Assembly (NCBI GenBank): GCA_038502055.1
Contig: JAXRKN010000045.1
Span: 5,912,501-5,976,500 of the forward strand
Direction of reading: 5' to 3'
Origin: Tanytarsus gracilentus
Taxonomy: Eukaryota > Arthropoda > Insecta > Diptera > Chironomidae
DNA length: 64,000 bases
The position numbers and the translations under genes were made by a program. The notes below the pieces were generated by a model, which had not been told where the DNA came from, ran no database searches, and worked only from the letters and a program-made list of their open reading frames with translations. Of the stretch, positions 27,045 through 40,168 are shown in pieces. Positions within the stretch are counted from its first letter, which is position 1, and each line of letters begins with the position of its first letter.

Positions 27045-28007
27045 AGCGTAACCCACAAAGTGGTGTAACGCTTATATGCTCGTGATTCCGTCCGTCCGTC
27101 TGCACAAGCGAGATCTCGGTCCCTGGCCACTAAACTTCTAGTTTTCGCCAGATGGTAGCTCTTAGGGTCTATATGTGCAGGCACTGACTATTTTTTGAGT
27201 CATGACCTATGGTCGTGCCATGGACGGCCATAACGTCCATTTTTCATACAAATTTTCTCTTATATGGCTTCATGGGTATCATTGAACTCGTGATTGGACC
27301 AGAAATCGATTGGCATTGATTCGTAACTTGACCAGGAATCGATTGACATACATGATTTTTCGAGTCGTGACCTATGGTCGTGCCACAGACAGCCAAAATG
27401 TCCATTTTTCAGAACTATGGCTTCATGGGTATCGTTGAACTCGTGATTGGACCAGGAATCGATTGATATAGATGATTTTTGAGGAATGTCCATCATGGAC
27501 GGCCAGTAGTGCCACGGACAGCCAAAATGTCCATTTTTCAGAACTATGGCTTCATGGGTATCGTTGAACTCGTAATTGGACCAGGAATCGAATGGCATTG
27601 ATGATTTTTGATGAATGTCCATCATGGACGGCCAGTAGTGCCACGGACAGCCATAATGTCCATTTTTCAGAACTATGGCTTCATGGGTATCGTTGAACTC
27701 GTAATTGGACCAGGAATCGAATGGCATTGATGATTTTTAATGAATGTCCATCATGGACGGCCAGTAGTGCCACGGACAGCCATAATGTCCATTTTTCAGA
27801 ACTATGGCTTCATGGGTATCGTTGAACTCGTGATTGGACCAGGAATCTATTGACATAGATGATTTTTGAGGAATGGTCGAACAGGACTGCCACGGACAGC
27901 CAATGTGTCCGGATTGAGTTAAACTCATTTTTTATGCACTTGATTTTCAAACACTGATCTGTTACAAGTGGGTTACGCGGCAACACCCACGTGTGGGTTT
28001 TGAAACA
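27045..28007 (-). mobile_element. copy 2 of the tandem-repeat-core element (963 bp, reversed)
   Basis: Read on the minus strand this copy has the same TGTTTCAAAACCCAC start, the same two end hairpins and the same GTTACGCT end as copy 1, again between A runs. It contains four rather than three 129-bp core units, which accounts for most of the 121-bp length difference. The long frame is broken by a CAA to TAA change (near 27729-27736), splitting it into 27737-27928 and 27260-27727. Within-family divergence is low, suggesting recent activity. Confidence 0.85.
27260..27900 (-). repeat. 129-bp tandem repeat inside element copy 2
   Basis: There are four units with the same palindrome-bearing sequence as in copy 1. 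Adjacent units at the array centre are nearly identical, consistent with recent expansion of one unit. Confidence 0.85.
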
Positions 28008-28832
28008 TTTTTTTTAAATTAAACGGACTTTTAATATTTAAAAATTAAAATCAAATGTTTAAAAATATTAATTATAATCACATCATTAAAACCAATTAAT
28101 GCAACTCATTTACCATCTTTTAATTTTTTATCTCCTCAAAATTAAATTCGCTAATTGAAGTGCTAACCAAAACACTTTCAACTTCATTCTTCACGTCCAC
28201 TTAGTTGTCAATTAGTGTCCGACGTTCTCGTTTTTTTTATCGCCGCACTCATCCCCGATTTAAAAATGTAAAATTCATGAGACAACGATCGCGCAATTCA
28301 CAAGCTCATCATCCCAGATTGTTAAAAGTCATTAAAACTTAAAACTATTCATGCCCGCACATGCCGAATTAATTTTTCATTATTGTTTTTAATTTGTAAG
28401 TCGCGTTAATAATTTTATGGTCGCGGCATTAAAAAGGTGTTTATAATTTTTTGTTCGAGAAAAACGCAGCGTTGTCAGACTTTTCGTTGTTTAGTGTCAC
28501 ATTCTTTCGCATATTATGTGTGTGAGTTTTTGTTTTATTTTTAGAATCGAGAGATCTCGCGCTAGAATGCATTTTGTGATTTCATTTCGGCGCTCTTTAA
28601 AAATACCTTAAAGGATATTGTCTTGAACCTTCTATGGTGGAGTTTTAATCTGACACTTCTTAGACATCAAAGTGAACTTGGAATAATTTGTCAGCCAGAC
28701 AGTGGCAAATGTGTGACCGGCTTTTTAAAAAATAATTTTTCTCACTTCGCTATGTGGAAGTTCAACAGCGTAAAAAAATTCATTTTGCCAAGCGAGAGAG
28801 AATGAAAAATTTATATGCAAATTAGTTTGTCT
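28008..28832. other. no gene recognised
   Basis: AT-rich sequence between two mobile elements. It holds only short chance frames and no repeats that I can pair. Confidence 0.55.
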
Positions 28833-28840
28833 CTCATAAG

Positions 28841-29128
28841 TAGAGGTTTCGGCGGGATCCCGGGATCCCGAAATCCCGGGGAATCCGGAAAATTTTAAAT
28901 TTTTTTTTGGGATCCCGGTTTAAAAATATCTAAATTTTTCACTAATTTGTCGTTATTTTTTAAATACGAAGGGGAATAATTTTTTAAAAAAAAAAAATAA
29001 AGGTTTAAAAGTGCATTATTACAAAAATAATTTTTTTGATGAAAAGTGTAATGTATGGGTCGGTCGGTTTCAGGTCTTTCAGTCCCGGGATCCCGAAATT
29101 TGAAATCCCGGGATTTTCGAAACCTCTA
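28841..29128. mobile_element. hAT-like miniature element with 8-bp target duplication (288 bp)
   Basis: The ends read TAGAGGTTTCG and CGAAACCTCTA, an 11-base perfect inverted repeat. CTCATAAG is present on both sides (28833-28840 and 29129-29136) as a perfect 8-bp target-site duplication. The subterminal regions are palindrome-rich (GGGATCCCGGGATCCC, CCCGGGATTT), giving strong foldback potential. There is no coding frame. It is a different family from the element at 18919, but built on the same plan. Confidence 0.88.
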
Positions 29129-29136
29129 CTCATAAG

Positions 29137-32100
29137 CCTCGAAAGTTGCAAACAACATGCATGGCAGCATAAGTGGCGACGACCGTGCTTGCAAGAAAAA
29201 TGATAATTTTCACATAATGAGAACATGCGGGGAATAAATTAGTTTCATTATGCTAGAAAATGAATTTTTTGGTGCGAGTTTAAGGAAGAGTTAAAATTCA
29301 ATTAATTTTAGTATGAGGAATATTTTTAAATTTATAAATTTGAATGGAACAAAATTGAATTTAAAGATTTTTGTTGAAAATTTTCAGATTAAATTTTTAA
29401 TCTCAAATTTTTTAGTGCTCGCAATTTTTTAACCAATTTTATTTATTGTTTTAGTTCCGCATCAGATGTTGCCATTCTTCTTCCAGAGATTGTTCTATCA
29501 CAAGTGTTCACATCTGTTTCACTCTGACGATAGTTGTATAGTTCTTAGGATCGCGCTATCTTATTTTGACCTACATCAAGCAGCACAACCAAATAATGCA
29601 GTTTGTGAAATGTGCAGCGAGAAGAAGAAATTAATTTCAAAAGACGGAGTTTGATAGAATATTTTTGCGAAATATCCTTTAGATTGAAATTTTTTCACAT
29701 CACAGCTATCAAATTTCAACCTTTTTTCATCTTCAATTTATCTAATTTTGAGATTTCTCTCTTTTGCTACTGTTTGGAAAGAACCAGAAATGGTAAAGTG
29801 CCACTTAAGTTGGGCTTTATGGAAGTGGATAAGGAAAAAAAGTTAAAAAAAATTCTTGGCGCCCGACAAACAAACAACCTAAAAATCATACTCGAATATA
29901 TATTGAGAAAAGATGATTTTCGCAGAAAGCCTTGAGGTTAAATTATTTCAGGGGATGGAAAATTTCAAAAATTTTAATTTTTTAAAAAACTTAGAAAAAA
30001 GTTTTTGTTATTGAATTTTCTCACTTTTTACTGACTTTTTATTATGGTTTGGATAAAATAAATTAAGGTTTGGTTTTTTTTTATGCTGTTACAGAGATAG
30101 GTTAGTTAAAAATGTATTATTTTTTTCTTTATAATTGTTTGTAAATCCTCGAAGACTCTTGGCGAGGATAGATAATCAGAAAAATAAAATACTTGAAAAA
30201 GTTCTTGGAAATTTTATGATAATTGAGGTTAAAGACAAAAAAGTTATGAAAAATATATTTTTGAAATTTTGAAATTATTTTGGCAGTGGATTCTAAAAGT
30301 TAAATTACAAAAAAATTTATACAAGACACATAATTTCTAAAAGCAAGAGAAATTTTAGAATTTGAACCTAAATTTTATATTTTTTGTCAAAAGTTTTTTT
30401 AAATGTGAAATTTATTTAACAAAATGTTTCATAGAATTTAATTTGCAAAAGGTTAATGATTCACTTTGGTGCCTAAACACTTAATTTTCTCTCACTTTTT
30501 TCATCATGATCTCATATCTTCTACGAAATGTCTATAAAGCAATTTAAACATACATCATAAAAGTCGTAAACAGCCGAAACGTCATAAAACTTTTTTGTAA
30601 AATAGACTGGAAGGAATACCGAAAAAGAATAGCAGACTTCTTCTAATTTTTTCAGCTTTTATTGCTCCACCTTTTTATTGCCCTCCGAACTCGAACTTTT
30701 GAGGAGAGAAAAAAATTACATTTTTCTTGCTTCAATTTTTATTGCCCTTGTTTTGGGTTGTGATGAAAATTATGTATGAATACATGTCTGAAATGTTTTA
30801 CACTATCGATGTGCTCGCTTGGAAAATATATTTCCTTAACATGCATGAGTTGCGCCTGCCTAAAGTGCTGCCGTTCAAGGAGCGATAAATTTCAGTGCCT
30901 ATTAAAATATTTGGCGGCGAAAAATCCTCGCACGCGATCTGGCCAATATCGATTTTCACATCATTATCCCTCTTTTGTTGTGCAATAATATAAAGATTTT
31001 TTTGACCTCGCGTCACGCAGTTGAATAGCAAAATTTTCTAATTATTGCGTCGAGTCACAGTTAGAGAGGAAAAAGGGTCTGCTCAATGTCAATTATTAGG
31101 TTATAAAGTATAAAGACGCAGAAACAGCTTGCGACCCTGTTGACTTTATTCACTGCGCTGCTCAATGAATTTTTATTATGTTGGACCAACCAGTGGAGAG
31201 TTTTGGTCTTGGTCGAATTTTTTAATATTTATCGAAAAAAAATATTTAATGGCTCAATAAATTCACTCTTTGAATTTTGATCTTTTTTTTGTGATTACTT
31301 AACAAGCTTTTTGGAATTAACTCTTGATCCATGTTACGCCCTCCTCTCCTTTTTCTCGTAAATTTTCTCGCTCAAAAAATCCAATTTACCCTCCGCTCAA
31401 ACTATCACCATGCATCTAAATTTACGAGCATGTCCTAATTTTCAAGGGAATTTACATTATGCAGCACACAACGATAACAACGAGCTTTATCTTGACTTTA
31501 AAAATCTCGAAAGAGAAAAGAGAGAAAAATAAATGAATCAATTTTAATTAATGACTGGAATGAACATGAATGAGCTTGAAAGTTGAGATAAATCGTTGTG
31601 AAATTTACTCTTTTTTATCCTCAACAGCATTGGCTCCGTATATAAGCCATAGATCAGCATTTTTTTTTCTCACTATAAACTCAGTAAAAAAATCCCAAAA
31701 ATGTCTATCCTCATTGCATATCCGTTGGAATGAAATAATTGTTCCACTATTTTTCGTGCAAACAACTGCAGCACAGTGATGTGTTTAAATAACTCAAGCG
31801 ACAATTTTTCCGTTCTACATTTTCAGCATTTTTTATCATCGTGCTTGGATTTTAATGTTTAACAACTGAAAATTAGTGTCCTAAAAAAATAAAATTCGAA
31901 ATGCAAAAGCTTAGAGGAAACTTTCATGTGGGATGAAGTCATTAAACAGCTTTTTTGTTTATCCCCATCTTCCTTTTTTCATCCGCCATAAATCCGTTTA
32001 TGTGTGCACGAAGCTTTTAAAAAGTGGCAGTGGGTGCTTTTAGTGTGTTTTCACATAAAAAATGAAATTGAATGAGAATTTTCTGCTGCCATTTTTGTCA

Positions 32101-33742
32101 TGAGAATTTTCAGGATGGAAAATTTACTAATGGACGGGAAATGGGACGTAAAAGGTTTTATAGACTTTCGAAGTTAAATTTTCAGCTTGAATTTTTATGA
32201 TCGATTTTTAATTTCGCTATTTTTTTTTGTTCATAACTTAAATCCAATAAATTTTAATTAAACATTTTTTGCAACCGGAACGATAAAAAAGACTAAATAA
32301 ATTTCATCAACATCTCAAATGTGTTTCACAATTATTTACGTAGAGAGCGAGAAAAAATTTGATACAAAAAAAGAAGACACAAAAAGGAAAGAAGAATTCA
32401 TAATGATAATTAATTGCAGACGTTAATTAGAAGCGGAAGCATGAGGGTCAAATTTAAAATTCTTCTTTTTCGTCTGTTTGTTGCGTTTAGCTTTGTTGTT
32501 GATTATGAATTAATCAAAGAGATGCGAGTTGAGTAAAAAAGTTTTTTTTATTAAAAAAATGTTTGAATAAATTTTGTCTCTGATGACTCACAGAATGATT
32601 TCTGTTTGAGAAATTAGCTTAAGACATCGTAAATAAAAAAAGATGCACACCGACACACATTTCGAGTCTCTTCCCCGCTTATCAAATAAATTATGACACT
32701 GACTTATCTTTATTACTCTCGCGCCCGAAGCTCGCTTTTGTGTCTTATCATTTATCTGCATTTTTTAATATTCTGCCTTTGAGCTTCGAGTATAGATAAA
32801 AAAGAAGAAGAAAACTCAACGGAAAGATAGCAAAGTGTGTTCGGAATTTTAATTGAAAAATTATTAACCGCGTGTGTGTTTTTGTTGTTTGGATTAAGGT
32901 GTGTGCAATACTCGTCACTTACTAAATTTTCGTGTTTGGCGCCAATGATGACTGGAAGTGAAATTAGTAAATGATAACTGACAATTCAAGCCCTTCTGAA
33001 TGTTTGTTGACGCGAGTTTATAATTAGAGAGCGAAAACGTTCAACGAGAGAGATAGCGACCATAATTAATTTGCAGACACGTACAATCTGTAAAATGCGA
33101 TCTGGCGACGGAAGAAAGAAAAATTGCACAAGATGAGTGCTTAATTAGCTGCGCGCCTGGCTTTTTTCCCCTCAATCCCAGTTGGCGAAAAAAAATTAAT
33201 TAAAATTAAAAATTTAAATTTCTTAAAAAAGTTTATTTGAAAAAACCGTTAAATTTTTTTAAGTCATTTCTAACTGGGTTTCACAATCATCGTAACATCA
33301 ACAGCGGAGCATTTATTGTCAATTAAAGCGCGAGACACAAACTGCATCAGCACCACAATTAAACATTTAAAGACAACGGCAGCAAGAGAAAAATGGCAAA
33401 GTGACACCAAGCTTTAGTAACACATGACATGACAAACATTCCATGCGACAATTATTTAATGGTTGCGCCATTAATTGAATATTCAAATTCAATTTAAATT
33501 CCAATTACGGACAATTAATGCATGATTTATTGCTTTTCCTCAGCAGCGCGATAGATTTTAAGAGTTAATTGTGTCACAATAATGTCTCATTTTATGTGTC
33601 GATAATGGCACTTCGAGGAATGCAAATTAAAGGCTATTTTTACGCTGAAGATGGAAATTAAAATTAAAATAGCCGGTTTTTAATGATCTGCCACCGGAGC
33701 TGAAAAACATTAAAAATTAAAACTCTGCAAAACAATTTTTTT
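29137..33742. other. non-coding AT-rich stretch, no gene recognised
   Basis: No supported gene. A weak relative of the TTCGAA motif (TTTAGAATTTGAACCTAAA) lies at 30354-30372. Frames of 60-107 codons have random composition. Confidence 0.55.
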
Positions 33743-34518
33743 AGCGTAACCCACACAAAGTGTGGTAACGCTTATATGCTCGTGATTCCGTCTGTCTGTT
33801 CCAGTGAGATCTCGGCCCCTGGACCAGCTAGAGACTTCGGGTTTTCGCCAGATGATAGGTCTTGGGGTCTATATTAGCCCATTTTAGGAATTTTTTGAGT
33901 CATGACCATAGGTCGTGCCTCAGACGGCCATAATGACCATTTTTCATACAAATTTTTCTCTTATATGGCTTCATGGGTATCGTTGAATTCGTAATTTTAC
34001 CAGCAATCGATTGACATGGATCTGAAAATGAAACACTGTGCAAAATGAAACACAGTGGAAAGTGGAACACTGTGGAAAATGGAACACAGTAGAAAATGGA
34101 ACACAGGGAAAAATGAAACATGGTGGAAAATGGAACACTGTGGAAAATGAAACACAGTGGAAAGTGGAACACTGTGGAAAATGAAACATGGTGGAACATA
34201 GTGGAAAATGGAACATGATGGAAAATGGTGATAATGGAAAATGGAACACAATGGGAAATGTAACAATTGAGCCAAATAAAAATAATGATACACATTGGAA
34301 AACAAAACATAATGGAAAACAGTGGAAAATGGAACATAGTGGCAAATAACTTTCCCAAAAAAAAATATTTCCTTATGCTTCCCTTTCAGCTTTCCAAAAA
34401 ATATTTTCCATTAGGCTTCTCTTTTGGCTTCTTAGTAGGACTTCCCCATGTTACATTTTCAATACTGATCTGTTACAAGTGGGTTACGCGGCAACACCCA
34501 CGTGTGGGTTTTGAAACA
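33743..34518 (-). mobile_element. copy 3 of the element family with a different repeat core (776 bp, reversed)
   Basis: Both ends match copies 1 and 2: AGCGTAACCCAC, the segment around GAGATCTCGG, the GGCTTCATGGGTATCGTTGA piece, and the far end with CTGATCTGTTACAAGTGGG and ACCCACGTGTGGGT. The 129-bp array is reduced to one partial unit. In its place lies a 17-bp minisatellite (34024-34345). The three overlapping minus-strand frames here come only from that minisatellite and are not genes. Confidence 0.82.
34024..34345. repeat. 17-bp minisatellite in element copy 3
   Basis: Variants of AAAATGGAACACAGTGG are repeated about 18 times, most regular between 34024 and 34200 and then progressively degenerate. 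Its edges coincide with the element's conserved flanks, so it arose inside the element. Confidence 0.85.
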
Positions 34519-34714
34519 TTTTTTAAATATTCTTCCTTCAAGTTATGATTTCCAGTTTTTCAAGAGAGAGAAAAGAAGAATCGCCGAGCAAGTTTTTCAG
34601 AATCAATTTAATTTGCCATAATTTTTGGTGAGCAGCAGAAAAGTTCCTTTTGACTAATGTGATGCAGCGCAACAACAAAGCATAAAATTTATATTTAACA
34701 AGTCTCTTGACCTG

Positions 34715-34737
34715 CTCTCTCTCTCTCTCTCTCTCTC
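34715..34737 (+). repeat. (CT)n microsatellite
   Basis: An uninterrupted CT dinucleotide run of about 11 units. Confidence 0.9.
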
Positions 34738-37700
34738 ACTTCATCCCATTGAAGCCGCAAAAAAACGAGTTTCAAAGAAATCTTGAGATTTTTAACTTAA
34801 AGAGAGATTGGAGAAGCGGGCGGAGAAGAACAATTGAAAGTTCCGTTGAACAATTTCTTAAATATTATTATTTATAGTCGAGGCTCCTCTCACTTTGTAA
34901 GATCAATGCCGAATAACGAGTGGGTGACGAAAAAATTATTTAAACGATGATGTATGAACCATAAAATTGTGAATTTATGAGAGATGTCTTTAATATTTTA
35001 TAGGTTTATTTTTGGTGTATGTTTAAAGTTATGAGGAGAGGTTTTAATTTGCGTCATTTAAACGCTAATTGAGGAAAGCTTGCGATTTTTATGGGTTTTT
35101 GAGATGATACAAGCGGAAAATTTTGAAATTTTATAGTGGAAAATTTGCTTGAAGTTTTAATAGCGTTCTAAATCTTTCGAGGTGGAAAGATTAAAAATTT
35201 AACGGTCAATTTTGAATTTGCTAATTAGATTTTTTGAGATATTAAAAGACAAAATTCGATCATTGATAAACATGCAAAAAATTTTAAAAGAAATAAATCT
35301 AACAAAAAGGTAGCCCACGTGTCCTTTCAATCTAATCTTGCTTTATTTTCAAGAATTTTACAATCCAATAAAAAATTCACTTTGCTAAACTTTTTGCATC
35401 TCTATTTTAAACTTTTTCAATCCATTGCAACTTTATGCAAAAACTCTTTTGTTTATCTGCGAATTATCTCTGAGAATGAACTTCATGGTTGAAAAGTTTG
35501 GCCAATGTGGAGTGCACTCGACTCTGTAAAACGACTCTCAGAGAAATATACTCAAGAAACACGAAGGAAAATTCCTCATGGCACTTTTAGTGAAACTTGA
35601 TGTATGTGAAGTACAGAGACGTCAAAATCATGCCAGCGCCAAAAAGAGAGCAATTTCCACTTTATCATTTTAATAAAAGCACGTCTGCAAATTAAGACGA
35701 ATTGAATCAGAAAAAATAAATGAATTCCAAATTGAGATTAAAAGTCCATAAGAGCGATTCATTAGAGCCGGCATTTGTCCATTTTCATCTCTTCCCTTTC
35801 GTATCATTGCGAATATTGAGACACACAGCGAATGAACTCTAAATTGAAAAAATGTTTATACATAAAAACGAGGCGCCATGCGTTAGACGACGGAAAGGAG
35901 AGAAAAAGTACTTTTTCGACAAACAAACAAACAAATAAAAATGTTTAGAGCGATTTTTTTTCGGTTTTTAAACTCAATTGAGTGTGTTTGTTGCAATTCG
36001 AGCAAAAAAGTCACTTTAGATATGTGGAATTAAAGTTTTGAATGCAAGGGTTAGTTTACAAATTATTTTGGATGTAAACAAACAAAAATTTGCAACCACA
36101 AAGCGAAAAATTTTGAATTTCCATCGCATGATTTTTTACAATCGACTAGAGATCTCAATTGTAAATTTTATTGCACTCTCTTTTTTTGCTGACGTACTAA
36201 AAATTTGCTGAATGCAGTAAATGTCGTAAAAAATCGTGCTTCGTCTCGCTGTTGCTCTTCTTCTCAAGGGAAAGATACATGAAGTTTGATTAGAGACAAA
36301 AAAGATGCAGCGACAAGTGGTTTGCGATGGTAGTTTTATGTAGTTTATGAAGAAAAATTAATTAAAGGTTAGTTTGTGAATTGCAGATTTAACGAGGAAA
36401 CTCTTTCATGTGAAAAGTTTTTGATTGCATTAAAAAGTTTAATTAGGTGCTGTCAAATTTTTTTTGAAATAGCCAACAATTTTAAAATTTTAAAGGTTTT
36501 AAAAAATTGATCATCCCTTGATTACATTCTTTACAACCATTGTCACTATTTTTAAAATTAAAATCCATTTGTCGAGTTTTTTTTATAGTCAAACATCTCC
36601 AAAATTCAAAAAGCAATTTCGATATATTTCAAGCGAATTTAATTTATTTCTCAAGCACTCTACACAAAACCGCCACTTGAAAACATCATCAACAGCGATA
36701 ATCAAGTGCTCACTTTTTTTCCACCCTGGCGTGGATGAGATCTAGCATCTCGCTTTAATAATGAATAATTGAGTTGAAATAGCGCAAGTACAAGAGACGA
36801 AGAAGTGGAAGTGTGGCGCTTGAACATCAAATGGATTATCTTTTGACGTTTGGACGCTTTTCTCCCCCTCTCTCACCTAACATACTTCTTAAAACCACAT
36901 GGAGGAAAAAATAAACGTGACGATGATCAACTCGTCAAGACTCGTTAGAAAAAATCTTCATCTCAAGTGGAATCAACGCGCTTATCTCGATCTAAATCTC
37001 TGGCGACGAAGATTTTTTTTGTGTGAGTCATTGAACTCCTTTTAATGCAGCTAAATCGAGATTAGAAAATGTATAACGAAAAAGACTTGAAATTACATAT
37101 ATCCAGTGGACGCATGAGGCGAACATTAAAATAAATTACATGCAATTTCTCATTTGCATTGCCGGCCATTATCACAAAAATTGTGCTATTACTCTCTTAT
37201 CATAAACATTTTCACACAGAATTTATTACTTGAGGAGAAGAAATTGTGAGAGAGGAAGCCCATTGACCCCCACATATACTCATTGGTCATGCTATGTGCA
37301 TCGATAAACTTGAATAATGTGAGCTTCGAACCTTGCGGTGATTTCGATTGTTAGAATTTATGATGAATATATTAGAATTTTGCTATTGATGGAAATATAA
37401 AAAATAAGAAAATTAAAATTTGTTAAAATAATCCCATAAATTTCCACAAGAACTCTTAAAAGAAGGAAGAGAAAGACCGTTCAACTTTTTATATATTCTG
37501 AGATCAATTTTCAAATCGTGGCACATGCTGAAACTCCTTTTATTCCACATTTTTGCGCGGACCATCTCTCGAAGATCTCGTTTCACGTTGTGTGCCAGCT
37601 CCACTTGAGAGAGTTCACTTCAATCGCTTTTAATCTTGTTAATTTCTTCTTTGCGCTTTATTCGCGATGCCTTTTGCTATTGTCTTGTGGCTTGTATTTT

Positions 37701-40168
37701 TTTTCGCCATACATAAAATCGTACACGGCGAATCATAAAGCGAACTTTTCCGTATTTGGATTTTTCTTCTTTTACTTTTACTCATTCATACACCGCGCTT
37801 AAACTCTCCGGTAGCAGCTACAATAAATTCATTGCGAAAAAAAAGAGAAGTGAGAGAGAGACAGAATGTTACGAGGGAAAAGAGCAAGTTTCGATTTTTT
37901 TTAAAGAAATATGGTTGACTGGAATATGAAATGAGGTAAAAATTGCTGCGGTTGATGTGGAGAAAAAATTATTGCTGGCGTATTGGGAACTCAAATGATT
38001 GATTTTGCTTAAGCGAAAAATTCTTCATAAGGTGACGTTGGAGCATTATGAATCATCCGTTTTGTTTGCTTAAGTGGCGTGACCTTTAAAGGTAAATTTA
38101 GCGGTAAGTCCAAATGGATCTTTTTAGAGGGGTTATTTAGACCGTTTAACGGTTTTAATTTGCAAAGTTAAATTCGATATTTTTGGAGGCATATAAAAAA
38201 GATTTTAACAGTTATTTTATAAAAATTATTTAAGTTCAAAAGATCATTCGAATTTCTCATAGAACTTGCAAATTTATTTAGGCTCTTAAAATTATCTCAG
38301 ACACGTCCAGCTTTCATTCATCTCACTCACATCACATTTTACACTCTTTTGCGTAATTCTCATTGTAACTTTTTTCTCGTTCGGTGTCTAGCACATGCAA
38401 AATGATTAATGATGTTTTTGTTTTGGGTTGATGTAGATTGGCACGAAAGAACGAAATGGAAAAGTGTAAAAATGAAGAAAATGGAAAAGAGAGCAGTGTG
38501 ACATTGCGAAAGAGTAGAAAAAATGAGAAAATTGGCTTGGGCTAGAATATCAATCATCAACGCATCATTTCACATCTCGCATGCAAATTTTGTTCCATTT
38601 TATCCCTAATCAATTGACAAAAATTCTTTTCATATCTGAACTAAAATTTTAATTAGAAATTTTACAAATCAAACTGAAAATTTTAATTCCCTTCTAAACT
38701 CAATCGGATGTATTTACGTTCGAGTTTAATGAACCAAATTGAGATGAATAGAAAATCAATTTCGTCATTTTTCATTTCACTCGAATATTTTTATTACATA
38801 GCTTCGAGTGATTTCGTATTTTTGTCCCACTAGAAAACGTAATTTGTGTATTTTTGTCGTTAGCTCGCTGTGTAAAAAAACTCACATATGCGTGTGGTTT
38901 TATGGGAATGCATTTTTATAATTCTTCATATTTTTTTTCGGGGAAATCCGTCATAACTCATAACTCATAGCATGTACAGATGCCTTAAATATAAAATTCC
39001 TGGATTTTTATCATGCATTTTTTAATTTGAATTTTTCAACGTTTAAATGTTCGCACATGCAGAAAAGTCAATGATTTTTTGCCTGCCTTGTTTATGCATA
39101 ATTTAAGCCATCAAACGATTGTGATGTACATTTAAAAAAATTCTGTGTCATTATTTATGAAAGACTTCTACTACGTGCTTATTCAAATCTCATGCATCGA
39201 CACGAAAAAAAAATCTTCATATCTTTTTCATATATATTTGTTTACTTCGCGAGCAATTTTCTTCTTTTCGTGGAATTTTCAAGATGAGTTTTTCGATTCT
39301 TCCTCGGATGATGAGCATTAATTATGTATGCTCGTTGGTTGCTCTATAATGGATATATAATGGCATGTTTATGCATCATTGGAAACATTTTCAGATGTGT
39401 GTATATTTATTCGGTTCATTGTTTCTCTCTCACAATGGCATCTGCCACACTTCAAATTGACTTTATTGTTATTGTGCATGTTTTTTTTTTGATACACAGC
39501 ATAGCGTCCAAAAAATGTACTTTTAAATGATTTATCATTGCTCCCTGTGGTGGATTTTAATGCCGCATCGTTAGCATTGTAATGTATGTTAAATTTATGA
39601 GATGATGCCATAAAATTATCCTTAAACGTTCATCAATTTGAACTGCCCATTTTTTAATTTGTTTTTGTGAAAAATATTAAAGCTGTGAATTTCCATCAAA
39701 TTAAAACCTTTTTAACAGCCTCAAAATTTTCCAATCAACTAAGCTCCAAAACACCTCTTAATCCGTATCATTTTCACCCCCCATAAAATCAATGAAATAA
39801 GCGCAGAAGAAGAAGCAACGTTCAACCGAGGAAAGGGCTCGTAAAAAATTATCAAGAACACGCGGGAGCATCATCGAATTTTTTCCTCTTTGCGTGCTTC
39901 CTTCAGAAAAGTGTTCCTTAACTCAAGAATTTTATGTCGTATGCCTTACATTCTCATAAATGGCGTATTTTCAGGGTAGGGGTTGTTCATGCGACGTGTG
40001 GTATGTTGAAAAGTTTAAAAAAGCTCAACAAACACACCAACAGCAAGAGAATTTGATGACGGGGTGAAATGAGGAGGAGAAAAGTGCCACGTTTATTTTT
40101 ACTTTTATTACATAACCGCATCTCTCATATATTGCTATCAGCCTTCTAACATCCGTGAATGTGATTTC

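Noticed and set aside
33900..34358. Three overlapping minus-strand frames of 102-152 codons
   Set aside because: They are translations of the 17-bp minisatellite in three frames, with repetitive Phe/His/Ser/Val content and no independent coding signal.
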